From contig JAOTXU010000015.1 of assembly GCA_029862165.1 (NCBI GenBank), positions 1 through 64,000 of the forward strand: DNA of 64,000 nt. The letters run 5' to 3'. This stretch comes from Gammaproteobacteria bacterium (lineage in GTDB: Bacteria; Pseudomonadota; Gammaproteobacteria; Steroidobacterales; JABDKV01). Position numbers and translations under genes: made by a program. The notes beneath the pieces were generated by a model that had not been told where the DNA came from, did not search any database, and worked only from the letters and a program-made list of their open reading frames with translations. Shown here piece after piece: positions 34,722 to 42,342 of this stretch (the first letter of the stretch is position 1; the number at the start of each line of letters is the position of its first letter).

Positions 34722-34862
34722 CTAGCCATCCTGCGATTCAGATTTTTTCCGCCTCATCGCCGCAGCTGCAACCGCCCGAGCAATCCATTCGTTACGATCC
34801 ACGCGCTTGTTCCCCGGGGGCGGCGCCTCCTTTTCTTGCTTACTCTGGCCTTTGTCTTTCAC
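34722..34862 (-). CDS. Possible 46-aa basic small protein
   Basis: Short frame from GTG 34862 to TAG 34722. The product is charged: a Lys/Gln-rich start, APPPGNKRVDRNEWIARAVA, then AAAAMRRKKSESQDG. The balanced helix RNEWIARAVAAAAMRRKK looks protein-like, but no ribosome-binding site is clear. It is the only coding candidate in the ~410-bp gap 34603–35013. That gap also has a T-rich run (34708–34714). Confidence 0.4.
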   Translation of the reverse strand: MKDKGQSKQEKEAPPPGNKRVDRNEWIARAVAAAAMRRKKSESQDG

Positions 34863-35013
34863 AGAATACTATCGTCTTTTTTGAATTGGAGCCGCACTAT
34901 AGCCGAATCGTCGCCGTTTTATCAGTGTCCCGCGTCACAGCCTAAAACAATTAACATAGTGAGATCGCAAACCGGGGCACCAGCGGGTGGGGCATTTGTT
35001 TGTGGTTGTCGTT

Positions 35014-35871
35014 TTAGCGACCGGAGCTGTGGAAGGCCAGGATTGCCTTGGCCACGTCGGCAACGCTTTTTTCTTCGAGATGCGGGTGATGGCCACCTGA
35101 GACAACCGTGGTCTTAAGCTGGGGACATAAGGCCATGCGACGCTCATATACATGCCGCAAATAGTCCAAGCCATTGTCGGCACGGATCAGCAGGGCCGGC
35201 GCCGAAATGCGGCTGATAAATGCACAAGCCTGATCTTCCGTGAGGCGCATCGGCGAGTCGTACAGCAGTCGCGGATCAGAACTCCAAACTACACGCTCGT
35301 CTTCTACGTACGTTCCGCGTTCGCACAATATTTTGGCCGCAGACAGGCTTATGTGCGTAGACTTGGCGCGCACCGACGCGGCCTGTTGCATTGAATCAAA
35401 ACGGCGGACTATTCCGGTGCCGCTGTTGTAGCGTGCAATGGATTTTTGTAACTGTTCAGGCGCCTGCTCCGCCGACGTGGTCAGCGGACCGAATCCCTCA
35501 ATGCAGACCATGGAGCTGATCCGTTGCGGTATCGTTCCGGCGACCAATGTTGCAACAGACGCACCCAGTGAATGTCCGAGCAAACCGAAACGCTTCCAGC
35601 CCATATTGTCGGCCACGGCGATTACGTCGGCAACGTTATCGATAAAATGATAGGCAATGGACACGGGACGGTGATCCGACCGGCCATGTCCTGCAAAGTC
35701 GATGGCGCAGGCGTCATAGCAATCTAGCAGCGGCAACAGACGAGACCAGGTCGCCGCGTTATCGAGCCAGCCATGCAATGCAATTACCGGTTCGGCGTCG
35801 CTGCGCTGCCAGTGGACGCCAGCCACAGACCTGCCGCCTAGATCGAATCGAACTTCTTGCTGTTCGTTCAG
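35014..35871 (-). CDS. α/β-hydrolase
   Basis: About 285 aa. Oxyanion motif IALHGWLDNAATWSRLLP, FAGHGRSDHRP, nucleophile in LLGHSLGASVATLVAG, acid in LIRADNGLDYL and catalytic His in VVSGGHHPHLEE. No ATG or GTG fits the expected N-terminus. The best candidate is CTG 35871, which overlaps the upstream TGA as CTGA; a TTG at 35997 would overlap the upstream gene by 130 bp. Substrate unknown. Co-transcribed with the alkyltransferase gene. Confidence 0.85.
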   Translation of the reverse strand: MNEQQEVRFDLGGRSVAGVHWQRSDAEPVIALHGWLDNAATWSRLLPLLDCYDACAIDFAGHGRSDHRPVSIAYHFIDNVADVIAVADNMGWKRFGLLGHSLGASVATLVAGTIPQRISSMVCIEGFGPLTTSAEQAPEQLQKSIARYNSGTGIVRRFDSMQQAASVRAKSTHISLSAAKILCERGTYVEDERVVWSSDPRLLYDSPMRLTEDQACAFISRISAPALLIRADNGLDYLRHVYERRMALCPQLKTTVVSGGHHPHLEEKSVADVAKAILAFHSSGR

Positions 35872-36722
35872 CTTGCGGCCGCTGTAATCGCCGGGCCCCG
35901 GTGGCGTCCGGCCTCCCACGCCAACAGAGCCTGCTTGCGTACACTGCCCCAACGATACTGACCGCTTTGGCCAGTACTGCGGATTACGCGGTGACAAGGG
36001 ATCAGCCAGGCGATGTGGTTTGAACCAATTGCTGTTCCTGTCGCCCGGGCACTACCGGGCTCACCTGCCAAGCTGGCCAACTGACCATAGGTACAGACCG
36101 CCCCGGAAGGTATCCGCAATAACGCCTGCCAAATCTTGATTTGGAAATTTGTACCGGTAACGAGCAGAGAAAGCGGGTGCGCGACATCCGGTGGGTGTTC
36201 AAGTCTGCGGGCAAGTTCTGCGGTGTCGGCATCAGATTGTCTAAAGCTGGCCCCGGGCCAGAGTTTTTTCAGCCGTGCCAATTCTGATTTGTTGTTATCG
36301 ACCTCACAAAATGAGAGACCGCAAATACCACGATCGGTCAGTGCCAGCATGATCTCGCCGAAGGGACTGGAATGATGTCCATAGCGTATCTCGAGCCCAT
36401 TACCGCGACGCTGATATTCTCCGGGACTGACCGCCTCTATCGAGATAAATTGATCGTGCAGACGCGAAGGACCCGATAGTCCGCTCTGCAAAGATGTTTC
36501 CAGCACATTCGCCGACTCGTCCAACAAAGCCTTTGCATGCTGCACCGTAAGAAACTGCAGAAACCGTTTTGGGCTGACGCCGGCCCAGCGTCGAAACAAT
36601 CTCTGGCAGTGCGACACACTCACGCCTGCCGCCAACGCGATCGCTTCGATGGACGGCTGTTCGGTTACTGACTCTTCAATAAAACGTATGGCTGCTGCGA
36701 CACGCTCGTAATCACCAGACAT
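35868..36722 (-). CDS. AraC-type HTH fused to O6-alkylguanine-DNA methyltransferase (Ada-like)
   Basis: A 284-aa fusion: AraC helix-turn-helix at about residues 10–105 (IEAIALAAGVSVSHCQRLFRRWAGVSPKRF), an N-terminal alkyltransferase ribonuclease-like domain, then the active domain with FQIKIWQALLRIPSGAVCTYGQLA and PCHRVIRSTG (nucleophile Cys243). It lacks the N-terminal zinc/phosphotriester domain of full Ada, so sensing of methyl-phosphotriesters is not expected. It probably repairs O6-methylguanine and may bind DNA at a specific site. Confidence 0.9.
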   Translation of the reverse strand: MSGDYERVAAAIRFIEESVTEQPSIEAIALAAGVSVSHCQRLFRRWAGVSPKRFLQFLTVQHAKALLDESANVLETSLQSGLSGPSRLHDQFISIEAVSPGEYQRRGNGLEIRYGHHSSPFGEIMLALTDRGICGLSFCEVDNNKSELARLKKLWPGASFRQSDADTAELARRLEHPPDVAHPLSLLVTGTNFQIKIWQALLRIPSGAVCTYGQLASLAGEPGSARATGTAIGSNHIAWLIPCHRVIRSTGQSGQYRWGSVRKQALLAWEAGRHRGPAITAAAS

Positions 36723-37191
36723 GACACTTATCCCGCTGTGTTTTCAATAACAGACAGACTACGGCCTCATCGGCCAACCGGCCACCCGTTTTGCATCATA
36801 GCGCTTCGGACTCACCTGTCGGCTTTCTTTACAGCAAACAGTAATTGAGCCGCTGTAATTTTCCCATATTTTACATAAGTTTAGGGGTGAGGCGCGTATC
36901 TTCCTGATTCACATGGCGAACCCCCGCATCTGGCACAAAACCTGCTTACACATAGATGTAAGGGTCGCCAAAGGGCCGCAAAGAGCTCGGCGACATAACG
37001 AAGATGGTTTGCGAGGTAGTTTTAGTGAAAAAGCGTCATACCAAAAGAAGGCATTCATTGCCCGAGACGCCACTCGCCTAGCGATGCCACGGAGAAAACC
37101 CAGAACTGACATACACCCTTTCTTCGAATCTGCAAAAGATAACTACAACAAGAAAATAATAATAATAATAACACCACCGCCGGACCTAAGA
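36723..37191. other. Gene-poor region ending in a terminator; possible small RNA
   Basis: No convincing protein is seen. A 95-codon frame (36913–37200) runs into the terminator, has no recognisable domain and is very basic. AT-rich sequence near 36860–36895 (including CATATTTTACATAAG) could be a promoter. An (AAT)n-like microsatellite lies at about 37155–37171. A strong plus-strand terminator at 37192–37215 suggests a ~300-nt transcript, perhaps non-coding. Confidence 0.4.
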
Positions 37192-37215
37192 CCCCGCTAA
37201 CGCGGGGTTTTTTTT
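37192..37215 (+). terminator. Rho-independent terminator
   Basis: Perfect stem CCCCGC / GCGGGG with loop TAAC and an eight-T tail. No clear gene ends upstream on the plus strand, which is why a non-coding transcript is suspected. Confidence 0.9.
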
Positions 37216-37283
37216 AAGTGCTTAATTTTCAATAATGCTATCTTCAGCACGTTTGCAACACAGCAGATTACCGGAGAAAGTGA

Positions 37284-37640
37284 ATGGACGATATTATCCT
37301 GAAGCGATTTGAGACACCGGATGAAATCCGCGTGTTCGAGAAAGGGAAGTTTGAGATCATTCGTTTTGCCGGCATGACGATTGGACGGGCCACCTACTCC
37401 CCGGGGTGGAAATGGTCAGTGGATGTCTCGCCGCTCGCCGGCACGGAGTTCTGCGAAGTCGGGCACCTCGGCATGGTGCTTGCGGGAAAGGCGACGTGCG
37501 CCTTCAAAGACGGCGAAGTCCATACGCTTGAGTCTGGCGATCTTTTCCAAATCGGCCCGGAACCACACGACAGTTGGGTCGTCGGAGATACCGAATACGT
37601 CTCTCTCCATTTCCAGGGCGCTGGCGAGTACGCCAAATAA
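37284..37640 (+). CDS. Cupin-domain protein
   Basis: A 118-aa single-domain cupin: ATYSPGWKWSVDVSPLAGTEFCEVGHLGMVL and the second motif GDLFQIGPEPHDSWVVGDTEYVSLHF. Likely metal-binding, with the His residues in GHLG and EPHDSW. GGAG lies 8 nt before ATG 37284. No neighbour suggests a substrate. A repeat block starts right after the stop. Confidence 0.85.
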   Translation: MDDIILKRFETPDEIRVFEKGKFEIIRFAGMTIGRATYSPGWKWSVDVSPLAGTEFCEVGHLGMVLAGKATCAFKDGEVHTLESGDLFQIGPEPHDSWVVGDTEYVSLHFQGAGEYAK

Positions 37641-37644
37641 AAAG

Positions 37645-38013
37645 CGGTCTGTCCCCCTCTGCAGTTAAGCGGTCTGTCCCCCTCTGGGGACAGACTCCTT
37701 TTCCATCGCAAAGGAATTGTGGCTGAGCCGGCAGTTATAAGAATCAAACTGGCGGCGAGAGAGAAGCCGGTTTCGTTTGAAGAGCGGTCTGTCCCCCTCT
37801 GGGGACAGACTCCTTTTCCATCGCAAAGGAATTGTGGCTGAGCCGGCAGTTATAAGAATCAAACTGGCGGCGAGAGAGAAGCCGGTTTCGTTTGAAGAGC
37901 GGTCTGTCCCCCTCTGGGGACAGACTCCTTTTCCATCGCAAACGAATTGTGGCTGAGCCGGCAGTTATAAGAATCAAACTGGCGGCGAGAGAGAAGCCGG
38001 TTTCGTTTTGGCG
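37645..38013. repeat. 115-bp tandem repeat, nearly three copies
   Basis: Units start at 37669, 37784 and 37899 (period 115 bp), preceded by a truncated start at 37645. Each unit opens with a perfect hairpin GTCTGTCCCC / GGGGACAGAC (first copy 37672–37695, loop CTCT) and ends with the left half of the dispersed palindrome (GGCGGCGAGAGAGAAGCC). The third unit runs into a complete palindrome. Short open frames here only reflect the repetition. Confidence 0.92.
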
Positions 38014-38065
38014 GCGACTGAGTTCCTCTCCGGAGACGCCAAAACGATACCGGCTTCTAGGCTCG
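37982..38065. repeat. Dispersed palindromic element, copy at 38 kb
   Basis: A 21-nt arm at 37993–38013 is almost perfectly complementary to 38037–38057, making a long stem (GAAGCCGG…TTTTGGCG with CGCCAAAA…CCGGCTTC). The left flank GCGGCGAG and tail GGCTTCTAGGCTCG are shared with copies at 85–164, 250–329 and 24038–24125. Confidence 0.8.
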
Positions 38066-38193
38066 ACGCCACGCGTGATCCATCCGGGAATCGACGCCAT
38101 GCGTGATTCATCCGGGAATCGACGCCATGCGTGATTCATCCGGGAATCGACGCCATGCGTGATTCATCCGGGAATCGACGCCACTCGTGATTC
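38062..38193. repeat. 28-bp tandem repeat, about 4.7 copies
   Basis: Full units begin at 38082, 38110, 38138 and 38166, each containing ATCCGGGAATCGACGCC followed by a GTGATTC end; a partial unit precedes them. The GCGTGATTC end also flanks the repeats at 1, 166 and 331, so this array seems to be an expansion of the flank of the palindromic family. Confidence 0.92.
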
Positions 38194-38209
38194 GCGGCTC
38201 AAGCCGCTT

Positions 38210-38395
38210 CTAGAACCGCCATTTGCCGTCGTCGTGCCGGTACAAACCAAAACGCTCGCGTGGCACGCCAGGCAATGTGTCGTAAGGATTGTAGCCCTGC
38301 TCAGCCGAGATGTTTAAATCCCTGGAATACTTGCGGGGACGGGCGCTTTTTGTGGTTTTCTTGCTGCGACGGAACATCTTGAAGAAACTAAGCAC
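38210..38395 (-). CDS. Small basic protein
   Basis: A 61-aa protein: Lys/Arg-rich N-terminus (KMFRRSKKTTKSARPRKY) and a C-terminus with GYNPYDTLPGVPRERFGLYRHDDGKWRF. I chose GTG 38395 because AGAGGA lies 6 nt upstream; ATG 38377 and GTG 38410 are alternatives. Not recognised, but the tail looks conserved in character. Confidence 0.6.
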   Translation of the reverse strand: MLSFFKMFRRSKKTTKSARPRKYSRDLNISAEQGYNPYDTLPGVPRERFGLYRHDDGKWRF

Positions 38396-38510
38396 GGTCG
38401 GTCCTCTCACATTGCGACAACAACATTATCCGGCCCAACATCCCGTAATACGATAGTTTTTTGCATTGTTTAAAGGATGTTCTCAAATTATTACGGGTGA
38501 TACAGAATGT

Positions 38511-38537
38511 AAAAAGCCGGGACTGGCCCGGCTTTTT
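38511..38537. terminator. Bidirectional rho-independent terminator
   Basis: AAAAA, stem GCCGGG / CCCGGC with loop ACTGG, then TTTTT. On the minus strand it ends the DUF4332-like gene, whose stop is 21 bp away. Confidence 0.92.
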
Positions 38538-38557
38538 AGAATCGAAAGTACAGTCGA

Positions 38558-38962
38558 TCAATACTTTACGGCGCGCGGCAGCTTCTTCGCCTGGCCGACC
38601 CAATCGGATACCTGATTAGCAGTCGGCAGCTTGCGTACCAGCTTCTTGCGCTCATTAACCTCAACCAGCTTGGCGTGTAGATTTTTTGCGCTTCTATTTT
38701 TCAGCTCGGGGACAGTATCAACACCGGCACACTCAAGCAGATCGGCATATTCACTACCGACGCCCTTGATGCGCGACAAATCAGCGCGATTGACCCAGCC
38801 AAGAATCTGCTTCTCAGTGAGGCCCGCCTTGGCTGCGATCTCTTTACGCCCAACCGGGCTCCCGCCTTTTACAAGCAGCTCGTCCGTGCTTTTGATTCCG
38901 CACTCCTGCAGCTTGGCTGCATAGGACGGGCCAATACCCTCAATGTCTGCAATTCTGGCCAT
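38558..38962 (-). CDS. DUF4332 helix-hairpin-helix protein
   Basis: A 134-aa protein with two HhH-like repeats: ADIEGIGPSYAAKLQECGIKS and SRIKGVGSEYADLLECAGVDTV, separated by KKEIAAKAGLTEKQILGW-like helices, as in DUF4332. Cytoplasmic, basic, function unknown. Single-gene unit with its own terminator. Confidence 0.85.
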   Translation of the reverse strand: MARIADIEGIGPSYAAKLQECGIKSTDELLVKGGSPVGRKEIAAKAGLTEKQILGWVNRADLSRIKGVGSEYADLLECAGVDTVPELKNRSAKNLHAKLVEVNERKKLVRKLPTANQVSDWVGQAKKLPRAVKY

Positions 38963-39054
38963 GCCTCATTCCTCCAAAATTAATATTTTCAAACGTTAAT
39001 TGTAGACGAATCGTCGACAACTGTACGTGACGATGCAACTATTTACATTTCCGC

Positions 39055-40014
39055 CTATTGTTTGCCTAGCTCGTGCCGCAGCGCGGCAACATCATGGACC
39101 CCTGTAAGCTTGTGGTGATAACGCCACTCACGACCCGCAATATACTCCTGCATAGTTTCGGACTGGGATTCCAGACTATAGATTCTAGCCTTAACGATAT
39201 CACCGATACTGATAATTCCAACCAACTCACCGTCTTCCAAAACCGGCAGATGGCGCACGCGGCGATCCGTCATACAGGCCATCACAAAACCCATATCATG
39301 GTGTGGCTCGCAAACGACGAGCTTTCTGGACATTACGTCACCTATCGGCAACTCCAATGCCGTCGGGCCGTGATCGCCAAGTGCGGACGTGATATCCCGC
39401 TCTGACGCCAGCCCCACCAGTTGACCCGATGCATCACGGATCAATACAGCGCCTATGCGGTTTCTTCGTAGTGTTCGGGCAACGTCGATAATACTATTAT
39501 CTTCCCTGGCCGTGACCACATCGTGTCCCTTGCTTTGTAAGATTGTGGCAACGGTGACCGTGTAGGCCCACTCCAGGTCGCGAATCCGAGCGATCCAGTT
39601 ATTGAGCAATTCTTCATAGAGATTGCGTCGCTTTCGATGCAAGAAGAGCGCGTCTGCTATGCGGCCGAAAATTCCGTACTTTGGTCGGTACTTGTAGTGC
39701 ATGCGAAGCACCACACCATCGGGTTGCTCTTCCAATTCGAAACGCCGGTGCATCTTTTTAAACGGATACACGCCATCGCTCGAATCCACTTCCATGGCAT
39801 ACGACTTACCTTCGTCCCAAGACACACAATGCTCTGTCCAGCTATATCCGTTGGGGCTGTGCAATCGGCGGCGCGCGGTCTCTTTTTCCCCACCGAGCAT
39901 TTCAACTTTACTGACATGGGGTGACACGTCGGCGAAACCCGAAAGATCACTAATGACCCGCCAGACCACGTCTGCATGTGCTTTGATCTTGCGTTGTAGA
40001 TGAATTACCGGCAT
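39055..40014 (-). CDS. SRPBCC (polyketide cyclase/COQ10-like) – CBS pair fusion
   Basis: A 319-aa two-part protein. Residues 1–150 form a START/SRPBCC lipid-binding-type domain (VIHLQRKIKAHADVVWRVISDLSGFADVSPHVS, then RFELEEQPDGVVLRMHYKYRP and a C-terminal helix). Residues ~160–295 hold two CBS domains (VARTLRRNRIGAVLIRDASGQLVGLASERDI; MSRKLVVCEPHHDMGFVMACMTDRRVRHLPVLEDGELVGIISIGDIVK). The CBS pair probably binds an adenine nucleotide. The combination is uncommon and its role unknown. Single gene downstream of the ACIII operon. Confidence 0.85.
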   Translation of the reverse strand: MPVIHLQRKIKAHADVVWRVISDLSGFADVSPHVSKVEMLGGEKETARRRLHSPNGYSWTEHCVSWDEGKSYAMEVDSSDGVYPFKKMHRRFELEEQPDGVVLRMHYKYRPKYGIFGRIADALFLHRKRRNLYEELLNNWIARIRDLEWAYTVTVATILQSKGHDVVTAREDNSIIDVARTLRRNRIGAVLIRDASGQLVGLASERDITSALGDHGPTALELPIGDVMSRKLVVCEPHHDMGFVMACMTDRRVRHLPVLEDGELVGIISIGDIVKARIYSLESQSETMQEYIAGREWRYHHKLTGVHDVAALRHELGKQ

Positions 40015-40035
40015 ATCCCGCTTCCGCGGCCCGCA

Positions 40036-41325
40036 CTAATGCTGACTATGCCAGTCTTTTCGCTGCTCGGCCGGAATATGTTCAATTTCCCAGCGCGACA
40101 GCATCGGGAAGACGTCAAAAAGTATCAGCAGCAATAGCAAAAAACCGCTAATCAAAGCTATGGTACCCGCCGTTCCACCTATCGTGCTGAACGGGACATG
40201 CGATTCCCATTGCGCAGGCAAAACCATCAAATACCGGTTTAGCCACACGCCCGTCACGATTAGCGTGGCGACCAGTCCGGCCAGTCGTATATCTCTTTTG
40301 ACCTTGGCAAATATCAAAAATGCCAGCGGCAATAGAAACAAACAAGCTACCGAGGCCCAGAAGTACGGACCGTAATGATTTTTCATCTGTGCGTCCAAGG
40401 GACGCAATTCGGCGGCCAAATTTCCAAACCACGACACAAAAAACTGCGCCCAAAAGAGGTACAGCCAAAGACACATGAATCCGGTCAGCATAATTCCGAT
40501 ATTTTTTACCTGTCGCGTCTTGAAAACATTCTCCATGTTGACGAAACGACTCTGAAAAGTCGCCAGTAACAGGATTAGCGCGGTGCCGCCAAATATGCAG
40601 CCGATCATGTAGTACAGGGTGAAAACGGTGCTGTGATAATGCGGCCACAGCATCATCGCAAAATCCAACGAGATAAACGTGTTAGCTAACGCAGCAATGA
40701 TCAGGACAGCGACAGACCATTTGTAAAGCCGATCGGTCAGGACAACGGGGTCGGTTTCTCCACCGGCACCACCAAACAGACCCAACATTAGCTTGCGCAA
40801 TCCGCGCGCCTCGCTGACGGACGCTGCAGTGATGTCCGGTCTCAGTCCGATGCGCACATAGAGAAACGCAAATACATAGAACACGATCTGTGAGACCAGC
40901 GCACGGAACAACAGCTTGTTTTCGCCGAGCCACGAACTGAGATGTTCGCCCGGTTCAGGTGACAGCCAGAAAAAAAGCTGATGACGAGCGCCAAAATAAA
41001 TAATCAAAATACCGATTATCGAGATCGGGAAAAAAGCCAGCGTGGAAATTTCTGCGAGTCGAAACACTGGTCGAGCCCAGAAACCACCTGACAGTCTCAT
41101 GATTGCGGTAAACGCAATTCCAAACTGGGTCAAACCCTGCAGAAACAAAAACGTAGCGGTGAACATTCCCCAACCGCCGTCTTTGTCGCCAGGCAACGCC
41201 ACTACTGCAGTAATTGCGCTGACAAGAAATACCACAACAAAAATTAGCCGCGCTGTATTGAAAGCGCCGCGGTTGTCTACCCCAATACTTTGGGGCACCG
41301 CGATCGATTGTGCGGCTTCGCTCAT
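40036..41325 (-). CDS. actF: Alternative complex III membrane subunit ActF
   Basis: A 429-aa polytopic protein with about ten hydrophobic segments, the second NrdD/PsrC-type quinol subunit of ACIII. Recognisable parts: GGWGMFTATFLFLQGLTQFGIAFTAIMRLSGGFWARP and ANTFISLDFAMMLWPHYHSTVF, SRFVNMENVFKTRQVKNIGIM. ATG 41325 overlaps the actE stop as ATGA, which fixes the start. Last gene of the operon. Confidence 0.88.
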   Translation of the reverse strand: MSEAAQSIAVPQSIGVDNRGAFNTARLIFVVVFLVSAITAVVALPGDKDGGWGMFTATFLFLQGLTQFGIAFTAIMRLSGGFWARPVFRLAEISTLAFFPISIIGILIIYFGARHQLFFWLSPEPGEHLSSWLGENKLLFRALVSQIVFYVFAFLYVRIGLRPDITAASVSEARGLRKLMLGLFGGAGGETDPVVLTDRLYKWSVAVLIIAALANTFISLDFAMMLWPHYHSTVFTLYYMIGCIFGGTALILLLATFQSRFVNMENVFKTRQVKNIGIMLTGFMCLWLYLFWAQFFVSWFGNLAAELRPLDAQMKNHYGPYFWASVACLFLLPLAFLIFAKVKRDIRLAGLVATLIVTGVWLNRYLMVLPAQWESHVPFSTIGGTAGTIALISGFLLLLLILFDVFPMLSRWEIEHIPAEQRKDWHSQH

Positions 41326-41834
41326 TCGGGCTTCAGCTCGCTCTTGACAAAATTGATTACGTGCCACCGATCAATGACCTTAATGGCATCTCTGTAGAAC
41401 GGCATTGCAATCCCACCATGAGTGATCGTATAAAACATTTGCCCCTCACTTTGCAGCTGCACATAGTCGGTGGATAAATCCATTGGTGGAGGTACAATCT
41501 TTTTCCCTACCACACCGTCGCCTTTACCACCGGCGCCATGGCACACCTCACAATGTATTGCGTATACTTCCTTGCCGCGCGCAATCGATGCTTCATCGAC
41601 AACAACAGGGTTAAACACTTTACGAGACGCCTCGAGCCGAGATCGCACGACATCGGCGACGTCCCTAGGTACGGGCATCACCTCTTTGCCGGTCGCGGGT
41701 ACCGAACCGACTGCTTCGCGTACGAGCTTTTCCTGCGGTTTGACTGACGGCTGGTCGACCATGTCCTTTGACCATGGCAATGCTGATACCGAACCACCGC
41801 CAACCATAAGGAGCAGAAAAACCAGCCAGCGCAT
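41322..41834 (-). CDS. actE: Alternative complex III monohaem cytochrome c subunit ActE
   Basis: A 170-aa cytochrome c with a signal/anchor (MRWLVFLLLMVGGGSVSALP) and one haem site CEVCHGAGGKGDG, followed by the axial-Met region GGIAMPFYRD. Electron exit subunit of ACIII. ATG 41834 was chosen; the longer frame overlaps actD. Starts 1 nt after the actD stop. Confidence 0.9.
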   Translation of the reverse strand: MRWLVFLLLMVGGGSVSALPWSKDMVDQPSVKPQEKLVREAVGSVPATGKEVMPVPRDVADVVRSRLEASRKVFNPVVVDEASIARGKEVYAIHCEVCHGAGGKGDGVVGKKIVPPPMDLSTDYVQLQSEGQMFYTITHGGIAMPFYRDAIKVIDRWHVINFVKSELKPE

Positions 41835-41835
41835 A

Positions 41836-42342
41836 TCAGTACTCCACCCGCTTGATTTCATCGGCACCACCCTCACGCATGATGCTCTCAATTTGCGGGA
41901 TATCCGTGTCGTGTTCGACCGGCACTGACACGACAAAGCGATCGATGTTGGCCTCGGGTGTGTAGGGCGCATCGCGCCACGCAGGAAGGCCGGAAACGAC
42001 ATGGAAGCCAAAGAGGGTTGCCAGCACTCCAAACAGTATCGTCATCTCGTACATGATGACCAGATAGGGTGGTAGTGGGATGATCGGCCGCCCGCCGGTC
42101 GGCAATAGAAAAACCAACGCGGTTCCGGCGGCAAGGCCAAAGCCACAAATTGCACCGGTTATAGCGCCGGCCAACGAGAAAAACCGCACATCGCTCTTGC
42201 CTATGCCCATCACTTTTTCTACCGAATGCATCGGTATCGGTGACATCACACCGAGACCTGGCGTGTTCATGGTTTTTAGACGGTCGGTGACCTCGAGAAA
42301 ATCTTCTTCATATTTGTACAGTGCTAACAGACTTTCAGCCAT
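41836..42342 (-). CDS. actD: Alternative complex III subunit ActD (DUF3341)
   Basis: A 168-aa membrane protein with two TM helices (LAGAITGAICGFGLAAGTALVFLL; MYEMTILFGVLATLFGFHVV) and flanking soluble segments (MAESLLALYKYEEDFLEVTDRLK; VPVEHDTDIPQIESIMREGGADEI). The order soluble–TM–TM–soluble matches DUF3341 ActD. ATG 42342 overlaps the actC stop as ATGA. Confidence 0.9.
   Translation of the reverse strand: MAESLLALYKYEEDFLEVTDRLKTMNTPGLGVMSPIPMHSVEKVMGIGKSDVRFFSLAGAITGAICGFGLAAGTALVFLLPTGGRPIIPLPPYLVIMYEMTILFGVLATLFGFHVVSGLPAWRDAPYTPEANIDRFVVSVPVEHDTDIPQIESIMREGGADEIKRVEY

Noticed and set aside
36913-37200. 95-codon frame before the 37.2-kb terminator
   Set aside because: It runs into the terminator stem, is very basic, and shows no recognisable domain. 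I treat the region as possibly non-coding RNA.
37665-38139. Open frames in the 115-bp repeat block
   Set aside because: They reflect the repeat periodicity, with identical peptide repeats and no start signals.
37645-38193. CRISPR array
   Set aside because: Units are contiguous tandem copies without distinct spacers, and no cas genes are present.
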